Assembly (NCBI RefSeq): GCF_040939785.1
Contig: NZ_CP162553.1
Location: 5,165,001 to 5,229,000, forward strand
DNA: 64,000 nt
Origin: Bradyrhizobium lupini
GTDB taxonomy: Bacteria > Pseudomonadota > Alphaproteobacteria > Rhizobiales > Xanthobacteraceae
Reading direction: 5' to 3'
Shown here: in pieces, positions 18,060 to 30,269 of the stretch
How the letters are laid out: each line of letters begins with the position of its first letter
Position numbering within the stretch: the first letter of the stretch is position 1
Notes under the pieces: model-generated
Seen by the model: only the letters and a program-made list of their open reading frames with translations
What the model was told of the DNA's origin: nothing
Database searches by the model: none
Translations under genes and position numbers: made by a program

Positions 18060-19103
18060 CTAGCTGTTCGGGCCGCGGTCCATGCTGACAGGCTGCCAGC
18101 GGCGGAGCGCGGTGTCTTGCAGCACCGACGGATTGACGCAGCTTACCGGCCACATGCCCTGAAGCACCAGTGACAATTCGTAGCCCACCCGGCGCTTGCG
18201 CGCCTCGTCAAACCGTGCCGAGGCGGAGGCGACGTGGGCGGTCAGGGTGACATTGTCCATGCCGAGCAGCGGATTGTTGTGCGAGGGCGGCTCCTTCTCC
18301 AGCACGTCGAGGGCGGCATGGGCGATCCAGCCCTCCTGAAGCGCCTTGATCAGGCTTTCCTCGTCCACGGTGGCGCCGCGGCCGGTGTTGATGAAGACCG
18401 AGCCCTTCTTCATCTGCCGGAAGTGCTTCTCGGTGAGCATGTGATGCACCTCGGGCCGAGCGGGGGCGTGCATCGAGAGGAAGTCGGATTGCGACAACAC
18501 CTCGTTCAGCGTCGCCGGAATCACCCCGTGGTCGGACATCAGCGTTTCCTGGATGAAGGGATCGTAGGCCATCATCCGCAGACCGAACGGAGCTGCGCGT
18601 TTCGCAACTGCACGCGCGACGCGGCCGAACGAGATGAAGCCGAGCGTCTGGCCCATCAGTCGTGGGATCTTCGACAACGCCGGCCGGCCCTCCGCCCAGC
18701 GGCCGCTGCGCGCCATCCGGTCCTGCTCGACCAGCCGGCGGAAGCCCGCGAGCAGCAGCATCATGGCATGGTCGGCGACCTCCTCGATGAAGGTGTCGGG
18801 GATGTTGGTGACGGGAATGCCGCGCGCAGTTGCCGCCTTGATGTCGACGCTATCGACGCCGACCGAGCCGAGCGTAATGACCTTGCAGCTCTCCAGCGCG
18901 TCGATGATGGTCTTGGTGATCGGGATGCCCTTGGCGTAAATGGCGTCCGCTGTCTTCGCGGCGGCGATGAACCCGGCCTCGTCGGCCGGCGCCTCGACGA
19001 TCTCGGCGTCGATCGGATCGAGCGCCTCGCGCTCGTAGGAATAATCGCTGCTCGCGACCGTGAAGCTCGCGCCCTTCGGCGTCACCACCCTGTATTTCGG
19101 CAT
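18060..19103 (-). CDS. D-isomer-specific 2-hydroxyacid dehydrogenase
   Basis: A 347-residue NAD(P)-dependent oxidoreductase. The cofactor domain has 'LGFISFGRVARAVAKRA' near residue 150, where the loop is G-x-x-x-F-G. The catalytic Arg is in 'NTGRGATVDEESL', the Glu in 'DVLEKEPP' and the His in 'LTAHVASAS'. The last resembles the C-terminal-binding-protein/hydroxyacid subgroup. The start is the ATG at 19103, with GAGCAGGAT just upstream; the 12 codons further upstream are not family-like. It heads the second sugar-importer cluster, so it may oxidise or reduce an acid derived from the imported compound. Confidence 0.87.
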   Translation of the reverse strand: MPKYRVVTPKGASFTVASSDYSYEREALDPIDAEIVEAPADEAGFIAAAKTADAIYAKGIPITKTIIDALESCKVITLGSVGVDSVDIKAATARGIPVTNIPDTFIEEVADHAMMLLLAGFRRLVEQDRMARSGRWAEGRPALSKIPRLMGQTLGFISFGRVARAVAKRAAPFGLRMMAYDPFIQETLMSDHGVIPATLNEVLSQSDFLSMHAPARPEVHHMLTEKHFRQMKKGSVFINTGRGATVDEESLIKALQEGWIAHAALDVLEKEPPSHNNPLLGMDNVTLTAHVASASARFDEARKRRVGYELSLVLQGMWPVSCVNPSVLQDTALRRWQPVSMDRGPNS

Positions 19104-19355
19104 ATCCTGCTCCCGATTTGGTTTCTTGTTGTGACCCATGCTTTGCGCGGGCCTTTGCGTCTTTTACGCGAAATCGAGGAGGTCGCGTACAATTCCCGGT
19201 TGTCATTGAGGCGATTTATACGACTGGTTCGACGTCTTCTCCGGGCTTCTACGGGGCGCTCCGTAACAGCTTGCTAAGGGGTCACCCCCTAAAGGTTAAT
19301 TTGATTTCGATCGATTCACTCGCGCGTCCTTATCCCTGTGTTGCCGGAGCATCCC

Positions 19356-21041
19356 GTGAAATTAAGCAATATGAAGATCGCCCCCAAGCTCGGCATCCTC
19401 GTCGGCGTCACCTTGTTCGGACTGTGCATTTCCGGGATCCTCGCCGGATACCTGATGAAGCAGGAGATGGTGAACGCGCGCATCGATCAGGCCAAGGCGA
19501 TCGTGGAGATGGGGCGCAACTACGCCGCTGCCCTCAAGAAGCGGGTCGACGCCGGCGAGCTGACGAAGGATGCGGCGATGGCCGAGATTCGTCGCTACGG
19601 CAATGCAATGACGTATGACAACGGTGCGGGCTATTTGTTCGGCACGTCCTATGACGGCATCACCCAGCTCGCGCCCGATCCGAAGCAGATCGGCAGCAAC
19701 CGCATGGATGTCGTGACCAACGGCCGCAAGCTGTCTGCCGAGTTGATGGACGGGGTCAAGGCCAATGGTTCGATCCTGCTGTATTATGAATATGTGAAGC
19801 CCGGCCAGGAGAAGCCGATCCGCAAGCTCGGCTACGCGGTCGCGGTCCCCGGCTTCGACATGTATCTCGGCACCGGCGCCTATCTCGATGATATCGATGC
19901 CAAGATGGGTCCGGTCTACTGGCTGCTCGGCTTGGCCATGCTCGGTATCGTCATCGTCGCCGGCAGCGTTGCCTGGCTGATCGGTCGCAGCATCAGCCGC
20001 CCGCTCGCCCTGCTCGGAGCCCGCATGAAGGATCTCGCCGAGGGCAAGCTCGACGGCGACATTCCCGGCGTCGGCCGTGGTGACGAGGTCGGCGCAATGG
20101 CGTCGACCGTCCAGATCTTCAAGGACAACGCTGTCCGCATCCGCGACATCGAGAAGAGCGAAGCCGATGCCAAGGATCGCGCAGCGGCGGAACGTCGCAG
20201 CGTGATGGAGGGCATCGCCAGCGACTTCGAACGCAGCGTCAATGGTATCGTCCGCTCGGTCTCCTCGGCTGCGACGGGCATGCAAGCCACTGCGCAATCG
20301 ATGACCGCGACCGCCGGCGACGCCTCGTCGCGTGCGGCGACGGTCGGCGCGGCCTCGCAGAGAGCGTCGGGCAATGTCGGCACGGTTGCCGCGGCTGCCG
20401 AAGAGCTGTCGAGCTCGGTTGCGGAGATCTCGCGCCAGGTCACCCGCTCGACCGAAGTGGCGAGCCGCGCTGTCAACGACGCCGAGCGTACCAATGCCAC
20501 GGTGCAGGAACTCTCCACCGGCGCCGAGAAGATCGGCGAGGTGGTCAAGCTGATCCACTCGATCGCGGCACAGACCAATCTGCTCGCCCTCAACGCCACC
20601 ATCGAAGCGGCGCGCGCCGGTGAATCCGGCCGCGGCTTCGCCGTCGTCGCTTCCGAAGTCAAGGCGCTCGCCAACCAGACCGCCAAGGCCACCGAGGAAA
20701 TCTCCGCCCAGGTCGCGGCGATGCAGACATCGACCAGCGATGCGGTCGCCGCCATCGGCGGCATCACTCAGACCATCGCCGAGATGAGCGAGATCACCGC
20801 GGGCATTTCCGCGTCGATCGAGCAGCAAGGCGAGGCGACCCGCGAGATCGCCCGCAACATTCAGTCGGTCGCGGCCGGATCGAACGAGATCAACGCCAAT
20901 ATCGGCAGCGTCACCTCGGCCGCGGAAGCGACCGGCACGGCGGCAAGCGACGTGCTCACCAACGCTCGCGAGCTCGACAGCCAGTCCGGCGCGCTGCGCA
21001 GCGCAGTCGACGGCTTCCTCGCCAAGGTGCGCGCGGCGTAG
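19356..21041 (+). CDS. Methyl-accepting chemotaxis protein with a Cache sensor
   Basis: About 561 residues. A membrane segment near residues 12-34 leads to a single-Cache periplasmic domain ('[19 protein letters not shown]' near residue 95). A second membrane segment near 190-212 is followed by a HAMP domain ('[20 protein letters not shown]') and the signalling domain. The signalling hairpin tip reads '[20 protein letters not shown]', the highly conserved chemoreceptor core. The GTG at 19356 has GGAG six bases upstream and is preferred over ATG 19371 and TTG 19338. No CheA/CheW-binding partner genes are adjacent, so it is an orphan receptor. Ligand unknown. Confidence 0.93.
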   Translation: MKLSNMKIAPKLGILVGVTLFGLCISGILAGYLMKQEMVNARIDQAKAIVEMGRNYAAALKKRVDAGELTKDAAMAEIRRYGNAMTYDNGAGYLFGTSYDGITQLAPDPKQIGSNRMDVVTNGRKLSAELMDGVKANGSILLYYEYVKPGQEKPIRKLGYAVAVPGFDMYLGTGAYLDDIDAKMGPVYWLLGLAMLGIVIVAGSVAWLIGRSISRPLALLGARMKDLAEGKLDGDIPGVGRGDEVGAMASTVQIFKDNAVRIRDIEKSEADAKDRAAAERRSVMEGIASDFERSVNGIVRSVSSAATGMQATAQSMTATAGDASSRAATVGAASQRASGNVGTVAAAAEELSSSVAEISRQVTRSTEVASRAVNDAERTNATVQELSTGAEKIGEVVKLIHSIAAQTNLLALNATIEAARAGESGRGFAVVASEVKALANQTAKATEEISAQVAAMQTSTSDAVAAIGGITQTIAEMSEITAGISASIEQQGEATREIARNIQSVAAGSNEINANIGSVTSAAEATGTAASDVLTNARELDSQSGALRSAVDGFLAKVRAA

Positions 21042-21074
21042 GTCGCCACACCAAAGCGACGCCATCTCCTCTAT

Positions 21075-21165
21075 CGTCATGCCCGGGCTTGTCCCGGGCA
21101 TCCACGTTCTTGGACACCGGACGCTTTGATCGACGTGGATGGCCGGGACAAGCCCGGCCATGACG
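21075..21165. repeat. Dispersed palindromic repeat (CGTCATGCCCGGGC type)
   Basis: The element begins CGTCATGCCCGGGCTTGTCC and ends in its inverted counterpart GGACAAGCCCGGCCATGACG. The inner parts, CATCCACGT and ACGTGGATG, also pair. It lies between two convergent genes (chemoreceptor and Bug protein). Shorter or altered copies occur at 49844-49874 and 63763-63871. Confidence 0.75.
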
Positions 21166-21197
21166 GAGAATGCCGAGCGCGCGGCTTTCGCGAGCCC

Positions 21198-22175
21198 CTA
21201 CTGCTTCTCGATCCCTGCCTCGCGGATCAGCTTCTCCCACAACACCAGCTGTTCGTTCACGAACGTGCCGAGCTGCTCGGGCGTGCCCGAAAACGCGTCC
21301 ATGCCGAGGGTGGCGAGCTGGGCCTTGATCTCCGGCTTCTCGACGATCTTCCGGATCTCGGCGTTGAGTCGCGTCACGATCTCCTTGGGCATGCCGGCGG
21401 GGCCAAAATAGCCCTGCCACGACGAGATGTCGAAGTCCGGCACGCCGGCCTCCTGCATCGAGGGCAGGTTCGGCACCAGCGACGAGCGGTCCTTCGTCGT
21501 GACGGCGAGCGCGCGTAGCGCGTTGCCCTGGACATGCGGCAGGCCGGTCAGGATGTCCACGAACATCATCGAGACGCGGCCGCCCATGACGTCGTTGAGC
21601 GCCGGCGGCGAGCTCTTGTAGGGCACGTGCAGGAGGTCGAGCCCGGCATTGTGTGCAAAGGTCGCCCCCGACACGATCGCCGAGGACGAGCCCGAGGCGT
21701 AGCTCAGCTTGCCCGGATTGGCCTTGCCGTAGGCGATGAGCTCGCCGACGGTCTTGGCCGGCACCTCCGGGTGGATCACCAGCATGAAGGGCAGGTCGCC
21801 GGTGCGCGCGATCGGGGTGAAGTCCTTGACCGGATCGTAGGTCAGGCTTTTGAGCAGATAGGGATTGGCCGAATGCGTGGTGTTGGTGGTCACCAGCAGC
21901 GTGTAGCCGTCGGGCGCGGCGCGCGCGACATAGGTGGCGGCGATCATGCCGTTGGCGCCCGCCTTGTTCTCGATGACGATGCCGACGCCGAGGGCCTGCG
22001 ACAAATGCTGCGAGATCAGCCGCGTCGTGGTGTCGGTGCCGCTGCCGGCGGCGAACGGCAGCACCAGCGTGATGTTGCGGCTCGGATAATTGTCGGCCTG
22101 CGCAGCGGACGCGGCGGCGAGACAAAGGGCGCCCGTGCCGATGGCACGCAGGTTTCGGATCAACGCTGAAAGCAT
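21198..22175 (-). CDS. Bug family (TctC-like) tripartite tricarboxylate transporter binding protein
   Basis: A 325-residue periplasmic binding protein. The signal peptide spans about residues 1-27, ending 'AAQADN'. The mature start 'YPSRNITLVLPFAAGSGTDT' and 'ENKAGANGMIAATYVARA' are hallmark Bug-family segments. 'VPYKSSPPALNDVMGGRVSM' follows near residue 190. The TctA and TctB membrane partners are not present nearby, which is usual for the many orphan Bug proteins. Ligands are typically carboxylates; this one is unassigned. Confidence 0.9.
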   Translation of the reverse strand: MLSALIRNLRAIGTGALCLAAASAAQADNYPSRNITLVLPFAAGSGTDTTTRLISQHLSQALGVGIVIENKAGANGMIAATYVARAAPDGYTLLVTTNTTHSANPYLLKSLTYDPVKDFTPIARTGDLPFMLVIHPEVPAKTVGELIAYGKANPGKLSYASGSSSAIVSGATFAHNAGLDLLHVPYKSSPPALNDVMGGRVSMMFVDILTGLPHVQGNALRALAVTTKDRSSLVPNLPSMQEAGVPDFDISSWQGYFGPAGMPKEIVTRLNAEIRKIVEKPEIKAQLATLGMDAFSGTPEQLGTFVNEQLVLWEKLIREAGIEKQ

Positions 22176-22272
22176 GTCTGGTCGTTCCCTCTTTTTTGGT
22201 TGGCGGGGAACCTAGCGTCTCCTCGTCGAAATCGGAAGGCGCGAGTTTGTCGCCTCGTCTCGCGTCGCGGAA

Positions 22273-23208
22273 TTACTTCACCGCAGAACCCTGGCGCGAG
22301 GCGATCACGACGCCGGCGAGCACCAGCAGGTAGCCGATCAGGTGGAAGGGCTGAATCTTTTCGCCGAGCAGCAGGATCGCCATCGCCGAGCCGAACACCG
22401 GCACCAGATGGAAGAACGGCGCGGCGCGGTTCGGGCCGATCAGCGCCACGCCCCGGTTGAAGAACAGATAGGCCAGCGTCGAGGGAAAGATCAGGATGTA
22501 GCCCAGCGTCGCTAGCGTCACCCCGTCGAGTTGCAGGACGCGACCACTCCAGGCCTCCCAGATCGCGGTCGGCAGCAGCATCGTCGCGCCGCAGCAGGTG
22601 GTGAAGGAGAGAAAGGAGAGCTGGTGGATCTTGGGCCGCCGCGGGATGAAGGCAGAGTAGATCCCGAACGCCACCAGCGAGGAGGCGAACATGATGTCGC
22701 CCCTGTTGAAGCTGATGCTCGCGAGCGCGGCGAGATCGCCGCGCAGGATGATGATCAGCACGCCGAGAAGCGAGATCCCGATGCCGGCGAGCTGCGCACC
22801 GGTCAGCCGCACGCCGAACAGCACCAGCGACCACAGCGCCACGAACAACGGTCCGGCCGACTGGATCAGCAGCGCGTTCAGCGCTTCCGTGTACTGCATC
22901 GCCCAGTACGAGATCGCGTTGTTGAAGGCAAAGCCCACCAGCGACAGGAACAGCATCAGCGGCAGGCTCTTGCGCAGATTCGGCCAGTCGCGCTTCAGAT
23001 GCGGCCAGGCGAAGGGCAGGAGGATCAGGAACACGCCGAACCAGCGGATCGTGGTCACCGTCAGCGGCGGTACATGCGCGCCGACGTGGCGCGCGAGCAC
23101 GATGTTGCCGGCCCAGAACAGCGAGCTCAGGCTGAGCAGCAGATAAGGCTGGTTGTTGAGCCAACTGGCCGGATTGGAGGCCGGTGGCGCGGGCGAAGCG
23201 ATCGTCAT
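22273..23208 (-). CDS. EamA family (DMT superfamily) transporter, copy A
   Basis: About 311 residues with ten predicted membrane segments and two EamA repeats. It starts with '[20 protein letters not shown]' and ends in 'LAGVVIASRQGSAVK'. The ATG at 23208 is chosen; a GTG at 23250 would add 14 residues and cannot be excluded. A clear paralogue lies about 3 kb away (25324-26280) on the same strand, with near-identical segments. Such proteins export amino acids or other metabolites; no substrate can be inferred. Confidence 0.9.
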   Translation of the reverse strand: MTIASPAPPASNPASWLNNQPYLLLSLSSLFWAGNIVLARHVGAHVPPLTVTTIRWFGVFLILLPFAWPHLKRDWPNLRKSLPLMLFLSLVGFAFNNAISYWAMQYTEALNALLIQSAGPLFVALWSLVLFGVRLTGAQLAGIGISLLGVLIIILRGDLAALASISFNRGDIMFASSLVAFGIYSAFIPRRPKIHQLSFLSFTTCCGATMLLPTAIWEAWSGRVLQLDGVTLATLGYILIFPSTLAYLFFNRGVALIGPNRAAPFFHLVPVFGSAMAILLLGEKIQPFHLIGYLLVLAGVVIASRQGSAVK

Positions 23209-23301
23209 TGGCGTTGCATACGAGCTTGCGCCGGATTTGCGTCGTGACACAAGTCATGCGACCGCAATGCTACAATGCAGGCATGACCAGAGGAGGCGGC
23301 A

Positions 23302-23703
23302 TTGGCGGTTAATATGTTGAACATCGATGGCCTTGATCGGCTCGATCGGCATGCACCGGTGGTGATGTTGAACCTGATGCGCTTCCACGCGCACTCCGGC
23401 GACGGCGACGGTTCCGGCTGGGACGCCTATCTGCGCTACAGTGCGGTCACAGTGCCGATGATCAAGGCACGCGGCGGCACGCTGCTCTGGACCGGCGAGG
23501 CCAGGGCCGTCGCGCTCGGCCCGCAGCAGGGCAACGACTGGGATTTCGCGGCGCTGGTCTATTATCCCACCGTCACGGCTTTCATCGACATGATGACCTC
23601 GAAGGCCTACGAGACGGAGGCTGATCCGCACCGCGTCAACGCCTGCGCCGAGCACGTCATCTTTGCGACCAGCGAAGCGTACAGCAAGTTCAAGATGAAG
23701 TAG
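23302..23703 (+). CDS. DUF1330-type small protein
   Basis: A 133-residue soluble protein with a ferredoxin-like dimeric alpha/beta-barrel pattern: 'PVVMLNLMRFH' near residue 19, 'WDFAALVYYPTVTAFIDMM' near 80 and 'NACAEHVIFAT' near 113. This matches the DUF1330 group. The start is a TTG at 23302 with AGGAGG five bases upstream; the ATG at 23314 is an alternative. It is divergent from the EamA transporter and convergent with the TetR gene. Function unknown. Confidence 0.75.
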   Translation: MAVNMLNIDGLDRLDRHAPVVMLNLMRFHAHSGDGDGSGWDAYLRYSAVTVPMIKARGGTLLWTGEARAVALGPQQGNDWDFAALVYYPTVTAFIDMMTSKAYETEADPHRVNACAEHVIFATSEAYSKFKMK

Positions 23704-23720
23704 CGCCGCCTGCTGCCGGC

Positions 23721-24326
23721 TTACTTCAGCCCGTCCACAGCCGCGTGGCACGCCGTCTGCAGCAAGCGACAGACCTCCTCCGTCGACCGCTGCCGGCTCA
23801 GCGCTGCAAACGTCGGATAACTCGTCAGCACGAAGATCAAATCAACCGTGTCCCGCATGGCGCGCTTTGCCGCGTGCTTGCCCACGATCCGCGACAGCAG
23901 CGCGGTCAGCAATTCGCGCCGTCGCTCGTTACGCTCGATCAGCGCCTCGCCGAATTCCGGATCGGTCGCGATGGCCTGGTTGAGCCCACCGATGGCGGGA
24001 TCGCGCCCCCAGAACGTACAGAAGATTTCGATGACGCGGTCGAGCGCGGCGCGCGGATCCGCCATCGTCATCACCTCGGCCAGTTCGAACAGTCCGCCCT
24101 GGTGCGCGATGTCGTCGAACACGGCCTCCAGCAATCCCCGCCGCGATCCGAACTGGTTGTAGACGGTCAATCGCGTGACGCCGGCCGCCTTGGCGACCAC
24201 GTCGAGGGAGAAGTTCGCAATGCTCGCGTCCTCGCGTAGGAGTCGCGCGCCGGCCGCGATGATGCGCTCGCGCGTCGCCGCCGCCGCGGAAGCCCGCGCG
24301 GAGCTCACATAATTGCGCTTCGGCAT
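23721..24326 (-). CDS. TetR family transcriptional regulator
   Basis: A 201-residue repressor-type protein. The N-terminal helix-turn-helix is at about residues 20-65: 'TRERIIAAGARLL' then 'SLDVVAKAAGVTRLTVYNQF'. The C-terminal ligand-binding half is poorly conserved. It is divergent from a small membrane-protein gene (24400), and an 8-base palindrome TACATGTA lies in the 73-base gap. It probably represses itself and that neighbour; the inducer is unknown. Confidence 0.88.
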   Translation of the reverse strand: MPKRNYVSSARASAAAATRERIIAAGARLLREDASIANFSLDVVAKAAGVTRLTVYNQFGSRRGLLEAVFDDIAHQGGLFELAEVMTMADPRAALDRVIEIFCTFWGRDPAIGGLNQAIATDPEFGEALIERNERRRELLTALLSRIVGKHAAKRAMRDTVDLIFVLTSYPTFAALSRQRSTEEVCRLLQTACHAAVDGLK

Positions 24327-24356
24327 CGCCTTGCCATTCTGTTGACGTATTGACTA

Positions 24357-24364
24357 TACATGTA
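24357..24364. promoter_or_regulatory. Palindrome in the TetR/membrane-protein divergent promoter
   Basis: TACATGTA forms a perfect 8-base dyad inside the AT-rich stretch TTGACTATACATGTAGTATA, between the divergent TetR gene and the 24400 gene. TTGACT upstream resembles a -35 element for the rightward gene. TetR regulators usually bind such a site in the shared promoter; assignment here is inference from position. Confidence 0.4.
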
Positions 24365-24399
24365 GTATATCTAATTTAGAAGCCGGTTCGGAGCTTGCC

Positions 24400-24804
24400 A
24401 TGCAAACTGCCCTCGTGATCGCCTTGTCACTTCATGTGTTGTCGTCCGTGTTCTGGGCGGGATCAAGCTTTGCGCTGGCCCGCATCGGCGGAGTTGCCGG
24501 TGAGCAGCTGGTCTTTCCACAACTCGGCGCGGCCACGATTGCCATCCTGACCGGCGGCTATCTCGGCCATCTCGTTCATTCCCACAGCTTCGGCACGACC
24601 GAGCAGGTGCTCGCCGTCGGTGCTGTCTGTGCACTGATCGCGGCCGCTATTCAGGCTGTCATCGGTCCTCGTGCGCTCGCGGCCTTGCGTCGCGGCACCG
24701 GCAAGCCGGAGGACCTCCGTGCACGTATCGCCGCCGCCCAACGTGCGGCGGCCGGCCTGCTGGGCATGGCCGCGCTCTGCATGGGCGCCGCGCGCTACAT
24801 TTGA
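24400..24804 (+). CDS. Small four-segment membrane protein, candidate TetR target
   Basis: A 134-residue protein with four hydrophobic segments, near residues 4-22, 40-58, 68-86 and 118-132, with a charged loop at about 92-112. No family motif is certain; the topology resembles small CopD/DUF2269-like membrane proteins. Its start lies 73 bases from the divergent TetR gene, so it is the best candidate target of that repressor. The glyoxalase-fold gene follows after 86 bases on the same strand and may be co-transcribed. Confidence 0.65.
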   Translation: MQTALVIALSLHVLSSVFWAGSSFALARIGGVAGEQLVFPQLGAATIAILTGGYLGHLVHSHSFGTTEQVLAVGAVCALIAAAIQAVIGPRALAALRRGTGKPEDLRARIAAAQRAAAGLLGMAALCMGAARYI

Positions 24805-24890
24805 ATGCAGTCCAGGGAGGAGTGTTGAGAGCTCTCTGTTCCCAATGTCAGACCATAGCGCGGCTTCCAGCCGCTTTCGAAGGAAAAGCA

Positions 24891-25295
24891 ATGTCCAAGA
24901 TGATTCTGGTCAACCTGCCGGTACGCGATCTCGCCGCATCGACAGCGTTCTACGTAGCCCTGGGTGGCGCGGTGAATCCTCAATTCTCCGGAGCAAATTC
25001 GACGTCGCTCATGTTCACGGACGCGATCGGCGTGATGCTGCTGACCCACGACCGGTATCGTGAATTCACCAGCCGCGAGATCGGCGACGCGCGGCGCCAC
25101 AGCCAGGCTATGTTCGCTCTCACGGTCGACGACCGCGATGCCGTCGATGCAACGCTGGCGCGCGCGGTGGCTGCGGGCGGTCGCGCCGATCCCAATCCGG
25201 CGCAGGATCTCGGCTTCATGTACAACCGACACATTGAAGACCCCGATGGCTATGTTTGGGAGATGGTGTGGATGAACCCGTCGACAAACGCTTGA
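24891..25295 (+). CDS. VOC (glyoxalase/bleomycin-resistance fold) protein
   Basis: A 134-residue protein with the paired beta-alpha-beta-beta-beta units of the vicinal-oxygen-chelate superfamily. It begins 'KMILVNLPVRDLAASTAFY' and ends 'RHIEDPDGYVWEMVWMNP', the usual last strand. The ATG at 24891 has GAAGGA upstream; longer in-frame extensions are not family-like. VOC proteins include glyoxalases, dioxygenases and resistance proteins, and the sequence does not decide between them. It sits downstream of the TetR-linked membrane gene. Confidence 0.85.
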   Translation: MSKMILVNLPVRDLAASTAFYVALGGAVNPQFSGANSTSLMFTDAIGVMLLTHDRYREFTSREIGDARRHSQAMFALTVDDRDAVDATLARAVAAGGRADPNPAQDLGFMYNRHIEDPDGYVWEMVWMNPSTNA

Positions 25296-25323
25296 TCGCA
25301 GCCGATCGAACTGGGCCCCAAGC

Positions 25324-27915
<2,592 letters not shown>

Positions 27916-27952
27916 CGATCTCTTACCGGGACGCGCGTATAATTGAGTAGAA

Positions 27953-29577
27953 ATGGCTGATTACTACCCGCTGATCGCCCGCGCTATTGCCGCCCTGGAC
28001 CCCAACGCTCCCGGCGAGAGCCGTCGCGCGCTCTATGAGCGGGCGCGCACGGCGCTGATCGCGCAGCTCCGCAGCGTGCAGCCGCCGCTCTCGGAATCGA
28101 GATCACCCGCGAGCGCCTCTCGCTGGAAGAGGCCGTCCGCAAGGTCGAATCAGAGGCGGCCCAGCGTGCCCGCGAGGCCTCGCGCCCCGCTGGCGGCGCC
28201 CGCAGCAGCGGCAGCCGCGACGCCTTCCGCCGCGCCAGCACCCGCGCCACCGAGGGCAACTCGCCCGCGCCGCAAACGGCTGCCCCGCCGCGCACCCGTC
28301 CGGCTCCGCCGCCGCCGCGGGCTGACCGGCCCTCCTTCAATGTCGATGACCAGGGCGACGCCCCGCGTGCGCCGCGGGCCCCGCGTTTCGACGCGCCGCG
28401 GCAGCCGGGTCCGCCGGCCCCGTCGTCGATGCCGGAGCCTCCGCCGGTCGGACGTGATCGCGCTGGTGGGCGCCGTCCGCCGGACATGGGACCGCCACCG
28501 CCGCTGCCGCCCGCACCGGGCGTGCGCGGCTTCCGCGACATCACGGCGGACGCCAACGAGCTCGGCGGCGCCGCCGCGCAGGCCAACCGCGCGGCGCGCC
28601 GCACCTACGCCAACGTGCCCTCGCCCTCGCCGGAATTCGACCGGCTCGAGCCGAGCCTGGAGAATCGCGGCGCCGGAGCCGACGCGCCGTATTCCTACGA
28701 CGAATCGATCGAGGAAGCTGAGCGCTACGCGCCGCCGTCGCAGCCGCCGTCGCAACGTCCGCACATCCCCGTTCTCGACCGCGAACCCAAGAAGAAGCGC
28801 GCCCGCACCGGCCGCGCCTTTCCGTTCAAGAGCGCGATCGCCGTCGGCATCGTGCTGATCCTGGTCGGTGCCGGCATCCTGTGGGGCAAGCAGCTGGTCC
28901 AGACCGCGACCAACCTGTTGAAGTCTTCGCCGACGCAGGTGGTGGAGGCGCCCAAGGATTCGTCTCAGCCGCAGAGCAAGCCCAAGATTCCGGATCGCGT
29001 CGGCCAGCCCTCGGCCAGCGACCAGCCGGTCGCGCCGGTGGCGCAGAAAGTCGTGCTCTACGACGAGGATCCATCCGATCCGAAGGGCAAGCAATATGTC
29101 GGCTCGGTGGTGTGGCGGCTCGAGCCGATCAAGGCGTCGGGCAATCAGAAGGCCGACGTCGCCGTGCGCGCCGACATCGAGATTCCCGACCGCAAGTTCA
29201 AGATGACGATGTCGTTCCGCCGCAACACCGACTCCTCGCTGCCGGCGAGCCACACCGCGGAGCTGACCTTCGTCCTGCCGCCGGACTTTCCGGGCGGCGG
29301 CGTTTCCAACGTGCCGGGCATCCTGATGAAGTCGAACGAGCAGGCACGCGGCACGCCGCTCGCAGGCCTCGCGGTCAAGGTCACCGACGGCTTCTTCCTG
29401 GTCGGCCTCTCCAACGTCGATGCCGACCGCAGCCGCAACGTCCAGCTGCTGAAGGAGCGCTCCTGGTTCGACGTGCCCTTGGTCTACGCCAACCAGCGCC
29501 GCGCCATCATCGCCATCGAGAAGGGCGCTCCCGGCGAGCGCGCCTTCAACGACGCCTTCGCGCAGTGGGGCGACTAG
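27953..29577 (+). pseudogene. Conserved single-pass membrane protein, interrupted by a -1 frameshift
   Basis: A continuous reading gives about 541 residues. The parts are: a conserved N-terminus ('ADYYPLIARAIAALDPNAPG'), a long proline/arginine-rich disordered region, a membrane segment near residues 295-315 ('IAVGIVLILVGAGILW'), and a C-terminal beta-rich domain ending 'FNDAFAQWGD'. The frame breaks near 28098-28100: upstream reads '...VQPPLSES', and 'EITRERLSLEEAVRKVE' continues in the +2 frame. One missing base in TCGGAATCGAG explains it. The protein has no characterised homologue known to me. Its place directly after purA suggests co-transcription only. Confidence 0.75.
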
Positions 29578-29602
29578 ATCTCTACTCCGTGAGACCTCGG
29601 CC

Positions 29603-29720
29603 TGCATGGTTCGAGACGCCAGCCTTGGCGGGCTCCTCACCATGAGGGTTTGATATCTCGCCGCGAAACGAGACCTCATCCTGAGGGCCCGCCCCTTGGG
29701 CGGGCCCTCAGGATGGCCGC
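29603..29720. repeat. Dispersed repeat with an 18-base hairpin
   Basis: CATCCTGAGGGCCCGCCC (29677-29694) pairs perfectly with GGGCGGGCCCTCAGGATG (29698-29715) around a 3-base loop. Just before it is a second element beginning CATGGTTCGAGACGCC and ending CTCCTCACCATGAGG, also self-complementary at its edges. Both are typical rhizobial intergenic repeats. The long stem lies between convergent genes and may stop transcription from either side. Confidence 0.65.
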
Positions 29721-29733
29721 AGATACGCTCTCT

Positions 29734-30009
29734 CTATTGCGCGGCTGCTTCCCGCTTGCGCGATCCTGTCGCGGCGGAGTGCTCGCGGTCCATCACGGCG
29801 CGACAGCCCGGGCTGACCTGAGCCTTCTTCTGCACCATGCAGGCCCTGATCCTGGGGATGTCGGGGATCTCACTGGAGCACAGCCGCATCGCATCGCCCG
29901 AGCACATCTGCTGCGCTTCGGACGAGAACGCGAAGCTTGGCGATGTTGGGATTGCGATGGCGGTGGTGGCCAGGGCGAAGAGAGTTGCGATCGTCTGATT
30001 GCGTGTCAT
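29734..30009 (-). CDS. Small secreted cysteine-rich protein
   Basis: A 91-residue protein. The signal peptide is residues 1-24 ('TIATLFALATTAIAI'...), starting at the ATG at 30009. The mature part holds four cysteines in 'CSGDAMRLCSSEIPDI' and 'RACMVQKKAQVSPGC', the spacing of the cysteine-rich repeat seen in the Golgi protein GLG1 and in many small rhizobial exported proteins. A second protein of the same pattern is encoded at 30535-30780. Role unknown; disulfide-bonded periplasmic protein is a fair guess. Confidence 0.75.
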   Translation of the reverse strand: MTRNQTIATLFALATTAIAIPTSPSFAFSSEAQQMCSGDAMRLCSSEIPDIPRIRACMVQKKAQVSPGCRAVMDREHSAATGSRKREAAAQ

Positions 30010-30269
30010 GTAGAATGCGTCCCCGAGTTCCGTGGGCTTGAGCCACTTGGTTTTGGGGCGCCGCACGCGGCTTGACCTGCCGCATGTCTCAGCCATCACG
30101 CCGGGACCTCAATCCCGCATGTGGTTGCTCGATCTCTGGTGATGTTCAGATCGAAAAGTGCTGCGCCGCCCGAGCCAAGTATGCGCCATTGTTGCGCGAC
30201 CGCAATGGCAGGCAAAAAGGAATTCGCAATTGTTGCGCGCACGTCACGCACAACGCGACTCGCGTGCGA

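Noticed and set aside
19362..21161. A 599-residue open frame antisense to the chemoreceptor
   Set aside because: High-GC mirror frame with no family resemblance; the chemoreceptor on the other strand is unmistakable.
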